Shown: positions 23,787 to 32,633 of the stretch, piece after piece
Layout of the letters: every line of letters starts with the position of its first letter
How positions within the stretch are numbered: the stretch's first letter is position 1
DNA from: an uncultured Lachnospiraceae bacterium
Lineage (GTDB): Bacteria; Bacillota; Clostridia; Lachnospirales; Lachnospiraceae
Assembly: GCA_910586405.1 (NCBI GenBank)
Contig: CAJUII010000008.1
Coordinates: 1 to 53,440, forward strand
DNA: 53,440 bases
Direction: 5' to 3'
The notes under the pieces: generated by a model
Told to the model about the DNA's origin: nothing
Databases searched by the model: none
The model's input: only the letters and a program-made list of their open reading frames with translations
Position numbers and translations under genes: made by a program

Positions 23787-24764
23787 TTATCTGCCGACAC
23801 CAGCAAATGCCTGGTCTATATCCGCGATCATATCCAGCACTGCCTGCCTGGAAGCATCTGCAAAATTCTCTGCACCAAACTGGCTGTACTTCTCACTCTG
23901 ATATGCAGCGATAATCCCTCTCGAGGAATTGACGATCGCGCCAAGCCGGTTCTCATCAAAAAAGTGTATCAGGTCTTTTCCTGACGCGCCCTGTGCACCG
24001 TACCCCGGCACAAGGATAAACGCGTGCGGCATCACTTTGCGCAGCACCTTTCCCTGGTCAGGGTATGTCGCCCCAACCACTGCACCCACTGCGCTGTATC
24101 CCTTCTGCCCCATGAGCTGTTCGCCCCACTCGGCAACCTTCATGCCGACAATCTCATATAAAGTTTTATCCGAAAAGGTAATCCCGCCAGCGTTACCTGT
24201 GGTATCTCCAGTGCGCACCATTCTGTCCTGGAACTCACCGCTGCTTGGATTGGAGGTCTTGACCAACACAAAGATCCCCTTCTTTTCCTCGCGGCAGACA
24301 TCGATAAAGGGCTGTACCCCATCTGATCCCAAATATGGATTGACTGTCACAAAGTCTTCGTCAAAGGCGGTACACAGACTGCCGCCCACCTGCACCCTGC
24401 CGAGATGCGCCGCCGCGTAGGCTGCGGAAGTGGAACCGATATCGCCCCGCTTGATATCACCGATGACAACAAGCCCCTTCTCTTTACAGTAATCCACGGT
24501 TCTCTTGAACACCGCCAAGCCAGGTATCCCGAACTGTTCATACATCGCTATCTGCGGCTTGACTGCTGGAATCAAATCATAAATCTTATCGATGAGTTCC
24601 TTATTGTACAGCCAGATTGCCTCCGCTGCACCCTCGAGTGTCTCTCCCTTCTCTGCAAATGCAGTCTTCTTGATTGAATCCGGCACGAACCGCATCATCG
24701 GGTCCAGTCCCACCACAATCGGCGCACCCGTCATTTGAATTTTTTCAATGAGTTTATCTATCAT
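23787..24764 (-). CDS. pyrF: Orotidine 5'-phosphate decarboxylase (long form)
   Basis: 325 residues, the longer subgroup. Motifs: IVVGLDPMMRFVP, VKPQIAMYEQFGIPGL, VIGDIKRGDIGSTSAAYA (catalytic Asp-Lys-Asp array) and HAFILVPGYGAQGASGKD. It decarboxylates OMP to UMP. The ATG at 24764 has AGGAGC upstream and lies 21 bases after nrdD. Confidence 0.95.
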   Translation of the reverse strand: MIDKLIEKIQMTGAPIVVGLDPMMRFVPDSIKKTAFAEKGETLEGAAEAIWLYNKELIDKIYDLIPAVKPQIAMYEQFGIPGLAVFKRTVDYCKEKGLVVIGDIKRGDIGSTSAAYAAAHLGRVQVGGSLCTAFDEDFVTVNPYLGSDGVQPFIDVCREEKKGIFVLVKTSNPSSGEFQDRMVRTGDTTGNAGGITFSDKTLYEIVGMKVAEWGEQLMGQKGYSAVGAVVGATYPDQGKVLRKVMPHAFILVPGYGAQGASGKDLIHFFDENRLGAIVNSSRGIIAAYQSEKYSQFGAENFADASRQAVLDMIADIDQAFAGVGR

Positions 24765-24785
24765 GTCCCTGCTCCTATCGATTTA

Positions 24786-27158
24786 TCACTCTGCTTTTAA
24801 AAGCTCTGCATATTTCCTTATATTAGATACATTAACATACTTTTGCTCTGATTGTCCAGCAACAATTACAAGAGTCGGTGCCTGCCTGACGCCAAATCGG
24901 ACTGCCAAATCCATATTTTCCTCTGCATCTACAATCGTATAGTCCACATTTTGCAGGTATTTCTTAGCCAGACTGCAATTCGGACAAGTCTTTGTCGTAA
25001 ACAGGTATGTATTATTTTTTTCTGCACACGCCGTCTGTGCCGGCGTCTCCTCACACTTCTCACTGCGCGGCGCAATCTGGTCAATCTGATTTCCCATGCG
25101 GTACACTGTCCGGTTCTGATACTCCTGTAGTTTCCCGTCGTTCCAATTCTGCACAGGTCTGTAATAACCCGTGATACGGCTGTACACCTCCGTCACACTG
25201 CCGCAGTTCGGACAGGTCTTTTGCTCCCCAGGCAGATAACCGTGCACCCGGCAGATGGAATAGGTAGGCGACATTGTGTAATAGGGCAGCCTGTAATGCT
25301 CGGCAATTGTCCGAACCAGATTGGCCGCCGCCTTCCAGTCTGGAAGCTTCTCCCCCAGAAATGCATGAAACACCGTTCCTGATGTATAGAGTGTTTGCAG
25401 TGCATCTTGTATGTCGAGCGCGTCGAAGATATCCGTCGTATAGTCTACCGGTAGATGGGACGAGTTCGTATAGTACGGCTTATCGCCCGCATGTCCTGCG
25501 GTGATGATATCGCTCCACTTCTCCCTGTCATGCTTTGCCAGTCTGTAGGTCGTGCTCTCCGCAGGCGTCGCTTCAAGATTATACAAATCTCCATACTGCT
25601 CCTGATAATCAGACAGACGCTCGCGCATATGATTCAGAACATCCTTTGCAAACTGCTGCGCTTCCTTATGCGAAAGGTCTTTTCTGAGCCACCTTGCATT
25701 GAGCCCAGCCTCATTCATGCCAATCAGACCAATGGTCGAGAAATGATTGTCAAACTTGCCAAGATACCGTTTCGTATACGGATATAACCCCTCCTCCAAA
25801 AGCCTTGAGATCACGTTTCTCTTGATTTTCAGTGAGCGCGCGCTGATGTCCATGAGCCTGTCCAGGCGCCTGTAAAAATCTGCTTCATCCGCGGCAAGAT
25901 AGGCGATACGCGGCATGTTGATAGTGACTACCCCCACACTGCCTGTGCTCTCCCCTGAGCCGAAGAAACCGCCCGTTTTCTTGCGCAGCTCGCGCAGGTC
26001 CAGGCGAAGCCTGCAACACATGCTGCGGACATCCGAAGGCTCCATATCCGAGTTGATATAATTCGAGAAATACGGTGTTCCGTACTTTGCCGTCATCTCG
26101 AACAGCAGGCGGTTATTCTCCGTGTCTGTCCAGTCAAAATCGCGCGTGATCGAGTATGTTGGAATTGGATACTGAAATCCCCTGCCGTTGGCATCCCCCT
26201 CGATCATGGTCTCGATAAATGCCTTGTTGACCATATCCATCTCCGCTTTACACGCTCCGTAAGTAAAGTCCATTTCCTGACCGCCCACGATCGCCGGAAG
26301 GTTTGCAAGGTCATTTGGCACAGTCCAGTCCAGCGTGATATTGCTAAAGGGCGCCTGCGTCCCCCAGCGGCTCGGCGTGTTCACACCATAAATAAACGCC
26401 TCAATACACTTCTTGACCTCACTGTAAGAGAGGCTATCTGCCTTCACAAAAGGCGCCAGATAGGTATCAAAGGAGGAAAATGCCTGCGCGCCTGCCCATT
26501 CATTCTGCATGATTCCCAGAAAATTCACCATCTGATTGCAGAGTACGGACAGATGCTTTGCCGGCGCCGAGGTAATCTTGCCTGTTATGCCGCCAAGCCC
26601 TTCCTGGATGAGCTGTTTGAGGGACCAGCCTGCACAGTACCCCGTAAGCATTGACAGGTCGTGAATATGGATATCCGCATTCCTGTGTGCATTGGCAATC
26701 TCCTCATCGTAGATTTCAGAGAGCCAATAATTTGCCGTGACTGCCCCTGAATTGGACAAAATCAGTCCTCCCACAGAATAGGTGACTGTGGAGTTTTCCT
26801 TCACGCGCCAGTCTTCCACCTTCACATAGCTGTCCACAACCTCCTTGTAATCCAAAATGGTCGATTTCATATTGCGCATCTTCTCGCGCTGCTTCCTGTA
26901 CAGTATAAATGCCTTCGCTGTATCTGTATAGCCAGCCTGCTCTAGCACCTTCTCCGCACTGTCCTGAATATCCTCCACATGGACGCTGCCGTCTTTCATC
27001 TTCCCCTGTATGTCCGCTGTTACCCTCAGCGTGAGCAGATCAATGATATCCTGATCGTACTGCATCTGTGTCGCCTCAAACGCCTTGATGAGCGCCCCGC
27101 TGATTTTGTCCAGACAAAACTTCGCCTCACTGCCATCTCTTTTTATAACCTGAAACAT
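24786..27158 (-). CDS. nrdD: Anaerobic ribonucleoside-triphosphate reductase fused to a glutaredoxin-like domain
   Basis: 790 residues. An ATP-cone (FQVIKRDGSEAKFCLDKI) precedes the class III catalytic barrel. Near the end of the barrel lie a C-x2-H/CPNC zinc site (ICRVHGYL, TCPNCGSVTE) and the glycyl-radical motif SRITGYYRPVQNWNDGK with Gly664. NrdD proteins normally end about 30 residues after this glycine; here 126 follow. The extra part (about 715-790) is glutaredoxin/thioredoxin-like: TYLFTTKTCPNCSLAKKYL with CPNC at 725-728, then the cis-proline strand RQAPTLVIV. Some class III enzymes use thioredoxin rather than formate as reductant, so a built-in redox domain would fit. The activase gene nrdG is not in the window. 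Confidence 0.95.
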   Translation of the reverse strand: MFQVIKRDGSEAKFCLDKISGALIKAFEATQMQYDQDIIDLLTLRVTADIQGKMKDGSVHVEDIQDSAEKVLEQAGYTDTAKAFILYRKQREKMRNMKSTILDYKEVVDSYVKVEDWRVKENSTVTYSVGGLILSNSGAVTANYWLSEIYDEEIANAHRNADIHIHDLSMLTGYCAGWSLKQLIQEGLGGITGKITSAPAKHLSVLCNQMVNFLGIMQNEWAGAQAFSSFDTYLAPFVKADSLSYSEVKKCIEAFIYGVNTPSRWGTQAPFSNITLDWTVPNDLANLPAIVGGQEMDFTYGACKAEMDMVNKAFIETMIEGDANGRGFQYPIPTYSITRDFDWTDTENNRLLFEMTAKYGTPYFSNYINSDMEPSDVRSMCCRLRLDLRELRKKTGGFFGSGESTGSVGVVTINMPRIAYLAADEADFYRRLDRLMDISARSLKIKRNVISRLLEEGLYPYTKRYLGKFDNHFSTIGLIGMNEAGLNARWLRKDLSHKEAQQFAKDVLNHMRERLSDYQEQYGDLYNLEATPAESTTYRLAKHDREKWSDIITAGHAGDKPYYTNSSHLPVDYTTDIFDALDIQDALQTLYTSGTVFHAFLGEKLPDWKAAANLVRTIAEHYRLPYYTMSPTYSICRVHGYLPGEQKTCPNCGSVTEVYSRITGYYRPVQNWNDGKLQEYQNRTVYRMGNQIDQIAPRSEKCEETPAQTACAEKNNTYLFTTKTCPNCSLAKKYLQNVDYTIVDAEENMDLAVRFGVRQAPTLVIVAGQSEQKYVNVSNIRKYAELLKAE

Positions 27159-27214
27159 TCCGTGAACTCCTTCGCATATAAATTTTGCTTTTTCACAAAA
27201 GCATCGATGAATAA

Positions 27215-27243
27215 ATCATAGCAGATAGCAAAATCGAAGTCAA
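27215..27243 (-). promoter_or_regulatory. Promoter of nrdD
   Basis: On the minus strand TTGACT (27238-27243), 17 bases, TATGAT (27215-27220), about 57 bases before the start codon. A second -35/-10 pair (TTGTAT, 17 bases, CATGAT) may overlap the NrdR-like boxes just upstream. Confidence 0.6.
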
Positions 27244-27252
27244 TCGAACACT

Positions 27253-27298
27253 ACTAAATATCATGTGTTCGTTTTCACTTAAATACAATATCTAGTGT
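27253..27298. promoter_or_regulatory. Paired NrdR-box-like sites upstream of nrdD
   Basis: Two 16-base sites: ACTAAATATCATGTGT (27253-27268) and ATACAATATCTAGTGT (27283-27298). By my count they match the palindromic NrdR consensus acaCwAtATaTwGtgt at 12 and 14 of 16 positions. Their centres are 30 bases apart, about three helical turns, as known for NrdR pairs. Confidence 0.6.
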
Positions 27299-27309
27299 TT
27301 TTAAGGGTT

Positions 27310-29367
27310 TTAGCGCGATTTTAAAAATTCATTTTCTTTTTTGGCGCGGGCGTCATCCGGGTAGGACTGCAAGTACTCCTGCATCATCTTCTTGGCCTGT
27401 GCAAAGTTTCCAGAATACTCATTTGCAACGATCAGATTAAACCGTAATTCCTGTAAATTGTCCGAGGCACCCATCTCAATGCCGCTCTCAAATGCCTTCA
27501 TTGCCTCGTCATACTTCTCCTGGTGCATCAGGCAGACGCCAAGACTGTTGTAGATCGCTGCGTTCGGTTCATTTGCGTCGAGATAGCTCTGATATACGAT
27601 CGCCGCATAGTTCATGTCGCCAAGCTTTTCATAGGTCTGTCCCAGGATCATAGAGAGCTTTGGGTCTTTTCCATTGACAAACGAATCGAGATAAATGCGC
27701 GCATTCTCATAATCCTCAAGATAGTAATACAAAATCCCGCGTTCCCCCTCCGAAAGCTTTTTCCCTTTTTCAGTCATAAATTCCTGTAAATAGGTCTGTC
27801 CCTGCTCGCTAAATCCCGCCGCCTGCATCTCCACATAGGCGTCTGTCAACAAATCAAGATTGTCAGAATCAAAGGAGAATGCCTTCTCGAAATCCGCAAC
27901 CGCCTCGTCATAACGATTCTGGCGCAACAGCGCACAGGCGCGCAGATAATACGCATCCTTCTCCTTTTTTTTGAGCGCAATAATTGCCGAGTAGATTTCC
28001 TCTGCCTGCGCATACTTGCCCTGCTTCATATATGCCGCTGCCAAATAATAGTTCGTGTCATACTCGAGCGCGGTGAGATGCCGCCCTGCACTCTCTATGG
28101 ATTTGAGAAATGCAGTCTCTGCGTCCGCATACTTGCCAAGTCCCATACAGGCAATTCCCTGCCCCCTGTAGGCAAGCTCCATGTCCTCGTTATTCAGAAG
28201 CGCCTGCTCAAAATATGATATCGCCCCCTGGAAATCATACTGCTCTACCAACTCCATTCCTGATTTAATATTCACACTTTCTATTTTTTTGCTACATCCG
28301 CCTGACAGCAGCACCATTCCAAGCACCATCGCGCCCATCCTGGCAGTCCGCACCATTTTCCTGACATTCAGTCCTACCTTCAATGAAAAATATCTCCTCA
28401 GCTTTTCTACATCTGCATCCCGAAACAGACGATACTCGTATTTTCTGATTCCAGAGTGAATCCTGCGCTCGTCCACCTCGCTTAGGATTCTGCGCACAGC
28501 ATCCGCTGCGAGCGCCCTCTTATATATATCCGCCAACGCTTTCTTATTGTAATGGTACTCCCTCGCATACGCCGCGAACAAATTTGTGATTTCCGAGAAA
28601 TAATACACTGGAACACAGCCTGTCAGCGCGCTGTCATTGCAGCGCCTCACCGCATCCATATGAAAATCATACCGTATCCCCAAAAACCCAAGCCGCTCCC
28701 CCATACTATAGTTTTGCAGCCTGTTCTCATCCCTGGGCATACAATACAGGAGCATCGCCTTTGTCAGCAGAAACGTCTCACAATGCTCAAAATACTCCAC
28801 GACAAAGAAAAAATCCGCACTGCCCGGCACATCCGTCCGAAAAGTAATATGGTTATCTCTGACCACATCGCTTCGAAACAGCTTTCCCCAGCAGGTATCC
28901 AGCACAACTTTCGCAAACATGAGTCGTCTCGCCTCCTGCACATCCGTAGAAACCACCTCAGAGATGGGCAGCATCTGCGCCCTGAGTTTTCCCTTTCTGT
29001 TCATTGTGATATGGCTAAATGCCACAAAATCCGCGTACTCTTCCTCCACTGCCGCCTCAATCTGCTCCCATGCATCCTCACACAGCCTGTCGGATGCGTC
29101 CAACAATAAAATATATTTTCCAAGTGCCAGCTCAATTCCCTTGTTGCGCGGATCAGAGGAATCCTCACACGCTGTCATAACCAGCCTGATGCGGTTGTCA
29201 CGCTCAGAATACCGATTCACTATCGCTGCTGTCTCATCTTCATTGCTGTCATGTACCACGATACACTCCAGATCGATATACTCCCTCGAACATCTAGTGA
29301 CACTTCTGAGACATGCCGCAAGATACCTCTGCATACCATATGCAGATATGATTACACTCAAATCCAT
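27310..29367 (-). CDS. Family 2 glycosyltransferase joined to a lipoprotein-like TPR module
   Basis: 685 residues from the ATG at 29367 (MDLSVIISAYG), with AAAGGAG upstream. Residues 1-330 are a GT-A family 2 glycosyltransferase: SVIISAYGMQRYLAACL, SDPRNKGIELALGKYILLLD and the acidic DASD motif. A basic stretch, a hydrophobic segment and LLSGGCSKK then form a convincing lipoprotein signal with Cys358. The rest (about 360-685) is tetratricopeptide repeats (ISYFEQALLNNEDMELAYRG, AYYLRACALLRQNRYDEAVA and others). A cytoplasmic enzyme followed by an export signal is odd; Met338 with AGGA four bases upstream may start a second, nested product. It lies 16 bases after the hybrid kinase gene. Confidence 0.82.
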   Translation of the reverse strand: MDLSVIISAYGMQRYLAACLRSVTRCSREYIDLECIVVHDSNEDETAAIVNRYSERDNRIRLVMTACEDSSDPRNKGIELALGKYILLLDASDRLCEDAWEQIEAAVEEEYADFVAFSHITMNRKGKLRAQMLPISEVVSTDVQEARRLMFAKVVLDTCWGKLFRSDVVRDNHITFRTDVPGSADFFFVVEYFEHCETFLLTKAMLLYCMPRDENRLQNYSMGERLGFLGIRYDFHMDAVRRCNDSALTGCVPVYYFSEITNLFAAYAREYHYNKKALADIYKRALAADAVRRILSEVDERRIHSGIRKYEYRLFRDADVEKLRRYFSLKVGLNVRKMVRTARMGAMVLGMVLLSGGCSKKIESVNIKSGMELVEQYDFQGAISYFEQALLNNEDMELAYRGQGIACMGLGKYADAETAFLKSIESAGRHLTALEYDTNYYLAAAYMKQGKYAQAEEIYSAIIALKKKEKDAYYLRACALLRQNRYDEAVADFEKAFSFDSDNLDLLTDAYVEMQAAGFSEQGQTYLQEFMTEKGKKLSEGERGILYYYLEDYENARIYLDSFVNGKDPKLSMILGQTYEKLGDMNYAAIVYQSYLDANEPNAAIYNSLGVCLMHQEKYDEAMKAFESGIEMGASDNLQELRFNLIVANEYSGNFAQAKKMMQEYLQSYPDDARAKKENEFLKSR

Positions 29368-29383
29368 ATGTTTACTCCTTTGA

Positions 29384-31456
29384 TCACTTGTGAAAATGCT
29401 CCAGAACATCTCGGATGGTCTCCTGTAGTTCTTCAATCTTAATGGGTTTAGGAATATGTGCATCCATACCAGCCTCAATAGACTTCTTGTAATCCTCTAC
29501 AAAAGCGTTCGCCGACAACGCGATAATCGGTATATTCGCTAATTCTTTGTTCTCCAAACTACGTATCGCCTTCGTCGCTTTATGCCCATCCATGATCGGC
29601 ATCTGAATATCCATCAAAACTAAAGAATAGTACTCCGGTTGTGAATTTTTGACCATCTCCACGGCGACGATGCCATCGTTTGCTGTCTCAATGATATACC
29701 CCTCGTCAGTGAGCAGCTCCTGTGCAATCTCGCAGTTGATCTCATTGTCTTCGACCAACAGTATCCTCTTACCTCTCAGACTGCTGCCCGATGAAGCGGA
29801 TTGCCCCTGTGCCTTTTGGGGCTGCTCAGTATGCACCCTGAGCAGTAAATTGACAATAAACCGGCTGCCCTTGCCTTCTGCACTCTCTACTTCAATGTTT
29901 CCCTCCATCAAATCTACAAGATTTTTGACCACACTCAGCCCCAGTCCCGTCCCCAGTACACCGCTCATCGTCGTATTGCGCTCCCGCATAAAAGGCTGAA
30001 ACAGCTCCTTTCTGAACGTGTGCGATATTCCTCTTCCATTATCCTCCACAATAAACTGAAATGGCGCATACTGATTCAGCTTCATCTCATTTTCTATAAC
30101 GGTCAGTTTCACGCTGCCGTTCGGCTCCGTGTACTTCACTGCATTGTCCAGCAGTTGATACAACATCTCCTTCATCCTGTCATAATCCATGTGCACAGCA
30201 TTGTGACGCACCTGTGAACTGTCAATTTCAAACTGGATCGATTTCAATTCTACGGGATCTTTCATAATTTTCTCAAGCTCTGTCAGCAAATCCTCCATCA
30301 TCGCAACTCGTTCCACCAGATACGCCTTGCCGGACTCCATGCGCGTAACCTCCAAGGATTCGTTGACAATCTCAAGCAATTGTTCGCTTGCCACGCGAAT
30401 CTGATTCAGGTAATTGTCGATTCTGCTGCTTTCTAATAGATGCTTTCTGGCAAGCTCTGTATATCCTATAATCGCATTGATCGGCGTGCGGATGTCATGT
30501 GACATGTTCTGCAAGAATGTCATCCTTGCGATATTGGCTGTCTGTGCCTGATTCAGCGCGGACTTGAGCAAATTCTGCCGCTGAACCTGGTCTGTCATAT
30601 CCTTTGTGATTGCCATCGTGACCACATCGCCTGTATACTCATTCATACCCAGCAGAAATGCATAGTGATACAAATGTCGGATTCCCGACGCATCTGTCAT
30701 CCATCCGTCATACGTCTGTTCCAACTCCCCTTTACTATAACACCGTATCAGCCGGTCAGAATCAATAAACTGCACATATTCTTTGGACTCTTCCGAGTCC
30801 ATATTTTTCATCCAATACTGTACATATTCCGAATAGTTTGCAAAAGGCGGAATGCCCAAATACTCAAAAAAATCTTTTAACTGTCCATCAGGCATCTGTA
30901 TATACGCTGACAGGAACTTGTCCTTTGTCAGATTCACTTCAAAGAACGCTATGGCATCATACAAGATTGCCTTACGATACTGCGTCTCCCGCGCATAGAT
31001 ATTGCGCAGCTCCTCATTCATCTCCTCCAATTCATTCATACGGTTCTTCAGCCGTTCTGTACTATCATCAATAAATACATAGAAAATATCACCGTACTGC
31101 TCTGTATGTATAAAGTGCCCATAATCCTCAATCCACCGAATCGTACCATCCTTCTGGATAATGCGATACTCTACATAGTCAAAATCATAGATACTGTTTG
31201 CAATCTGAATCTTGATGCTCCGCTCTACCTCATCGATATCCTCAGGATGCACCATTCCCTTGAAGGTGTATCCCGTAAGCCTGCGAAATTCTTCCTCTGT
31301 ATCACACCCAAAAATACGCAGCACAGCACTGTTTAAATACAACAGCTCCTCCTTTTCATCTGCGCGGTATATAAACAGCCCGCCGGGCATCCCCTCCAAG
31401 ATCGGTTCAATCGTTGCAAATATATGTTCATTAAAAGCAAATACTTCATGACTCAT
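29384..31456 (-). CDS. Hybrid histidine kinase: PAS, HisKA, HATPase, receiver
   Basis: 690 residues; GGAGG lies six bases before the ATG. A PAS domain (residues 15-135, GGLFIYRADEKEELLYLNSA, IIQKDGTIRWIEDYGHF) is followed by a second sensor-like region to about 285. Next is the HisKA domain with phospho-acceptor His320 (NMSHDIRTPINAIIGY), an ATPase domain (LLDNAVKYTEPNG, EDNGRGIS, GTGLGLSVVKNLV) and a receiver with Asp616 (SLVLMDIQMPIMDG). There is no transmembrane segment and no HPt domain, so an HPt protein elsewhere is expected. It is the first gene of a pair with the glycosyltransferase/TPR gene. Confidence 0.93.
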   Translation of the reverse strand: MSHEVFAFNEHIFATIEPILEGMPGGLFIYRADEKEELLYLNSAVLRIFGCDTEEEFRRLTGYTFKGMVHPEDIDEVERSIKIQIANSIYDFDYVEYRIIQKDGTIRWIEDYGHFIHTEQYGDIFYVFIDDSTERLKNRMNELEEMNEELRNIYARETQYRKAILYDAIAFFEVNLTKDKFLSAYIQMPDGQLKDFFEYLGIPPFANYSEYVQYWMKNMDSEESKEYVQFIDSDRLIRCYSKGELEQTYDGWMTDASGIRHLYHYAFLLGMNEYTGDVVTMAITKDMTDQVQRQNLLKSALNQAQTANIARMTFLQNMSHDIRTPINAIIGYTELARKHLLESSRIDNYLNQIRVASEQLLEIVNESLEVTRMESGKAYLVERVAMMEDLLTELEKIMKDPVELKSIQFEIDSSQVRHNAVHMDYDRMKEMLYQLLDNAVKYTEPNGSVKLTVIENEMKLNQYAPFQFIVEDNGRGISHTFRKELFQPFMRERNTTMSGVLGTGLGLSVVKNLVDLMEGNIEVESAEGKGSRFIVNLLLRVHTEQPQKAQGQSASSGSSLRGKRILLVEDNEINCEIAQELLTDEGYIIETANDGIVAVEMVKNSQPEYYSLVLMDIQMPIMDGHKATKAIRSLENKELANIPIIALSANAFVEDYKKSIEAGMDAHIPKPIKIEELQETIRDVLEHFHK

Positions 31457-31532
31457 AAAGAATCCTCCGCTTCCATCCTATCGTTATTTTTTTTATTATA
31501 TAACATTTTATCCAGCAAAAAAACCATAAAAT

Positions 31533-31566
31533 ACAAAAAATCTCTGACAACACATCAGAGATTTTT
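31533..31566 (-). terminator. Terminator after the malQ-lacI operon
   Basis: Minus-strand stem AAAATCTCTGA / TCAGAGATTTT (31535-31566) with a seven-base loop, followed by a U-run. It lies six bases after the LacI-type regulator's stop codon. Confidence 0.85.
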
Positions 31567-31571
31567 GCATT

Positions 31572-32609
31572 TTACTTATGTAAACTTCTTGTTGATTCTT
31601 TAATTTTTAATTCTGCCTCATATATGATATGCTGGTGCTGTGTCTTTCCTGCAATAATATCAAAGAGCAGCCTCGTCGTATCCTTCGCCATCTCCTCCAC
31701 GGGCTGACGCATCGTTGTGAGGCTGGGCACTGTATAGTCTGCCATGTCAATACCATCATATCCAGCGAGCGAGATATCCTCCGGCACGCGCAGCCCTGCC
31801 TCATAGAGCGCCCTCAGCGCGCCGATCGCAAGTGCATCTGCCACCGCGTACAGCGCTGTGAAGGATTCGCCGCACTCCAACAGCTTCTTTGTGGACTGAT
31901 ACCCATTCTCCATAGAAAAATGACTCAGCTCATCTCTTGTCTCACAGATAAGCTTTGGATCCACTTCAATCCCACGTGCCCTCAGCGCATCGCAGTAGCC
32001 TTCCAGACGCAGCTTACCGATGCTCTGCTCCTCCGCCTCCGCCACGAGAATCGCGATCTTCGTGTGCCCCTGATTAATCAGATAATCCACAATCTTTGCG
32101 CTTTCCCTGCGATCATCCACGCTGATACTCGAGTACACATTCCTGCTGATATTTTCAGGAATAGATCCTGCCGTACTGAACACAAATGGCACACTGAGCT
32201 TCTTTAGCTTCTCATCCGAATGAGAGAACAAACCGCCCAGGAAGATAATTCCACGCAGCCGTTTCTCCTTGACAACCTTCTGTGCCACATCTACTTCATC
32301 CTCATCGGCCTCAATATGGGACAACTCCATCGCATAGTGCTTTCGCTTGCACTCCTGCTCGATCACTTTGATCATGCTGGTGAAAAACGGGTTTGCGATT
32401 CCCTTAATGAGCACTGCAATCGCCTTTGCATCCGACCTTTTCAGATTTCTCGCACTGTTGTTCGGTATATACCCGTATTCCCTGATCGTATTCATAATCT
32501 TCTCTTTTGTCTCTGGATTGATATCAGGATGATCATTGATCGCTCTCGAAACAGTACTGACACCCACACCACATAGTTTGGCTATATCTTTAATTGTCGG
32601 CTCAAACAC
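31572..32609 (-). CDS. LacI-family transcriptional regulator of the alpha-glucan uptake operon
   Basis: 345 residues from a GTG at 32609, with AGGGG upstream. The helix-turn-helix is canonical (TIKDIAKLCGVGVSTVSRAINDHPDI) with the hinge GYIPNNSARNLKRSDAKAI, followed by a periplasmic-binding-protein-like sensor domain (IAVLIKGIANPFFTSMI, DALAIGALRALYEAG, SLAGYDGIDMADYTVPSLTT). It ends the operon with the binding protein, permeases and MalQ, so it probably represses it, binding the CGGTAACGTT repeats upstream of the operon, with a maltodextrin-type inducer. The role is inferred from position (MalR-like). Confidence 0.88.
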   Translation of the reverse strand: MFEPTIKDIAKLCGVGVSTVSRAINDHPDINPETKEKIMNTIREYGYIPNNSARNLKRSDAKAIAVLIKGIANPFFTSMIKVIEQECKRKHYAMELSHIEADEDEVDVAQKVVKEKRLRGIIFLGGLFSHSDEKLKKLSVPFVFSTAGSIPENISRNVYSSISVDDRRESAKIVDYLINQGHTKIAILVAEAEEQSIGKLRLEGYCDALRARGIEVDPKLICETRDELSHFSMENGYQSTKKLLECGESFTALYAVADALAIGALRALYEAGLRVPEDISLAGYDGIDMADYTVPSLTTMRQPVEEMAKDTTRLLFDIIAGKTQHQHIIYEAELKIKESTRSLHK

Positions 32610-32633
32610 CTTCCATCACCCCTGTCGATGATT

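Noticed and set aside
24780..24850. Frameshift or fusion artefact at the 3' end of nrdD
   Set aside because: The frame is continuous, the extra domain has an intact CxxC and the next gene follows with normal spacing, so a true fusion is more likely.
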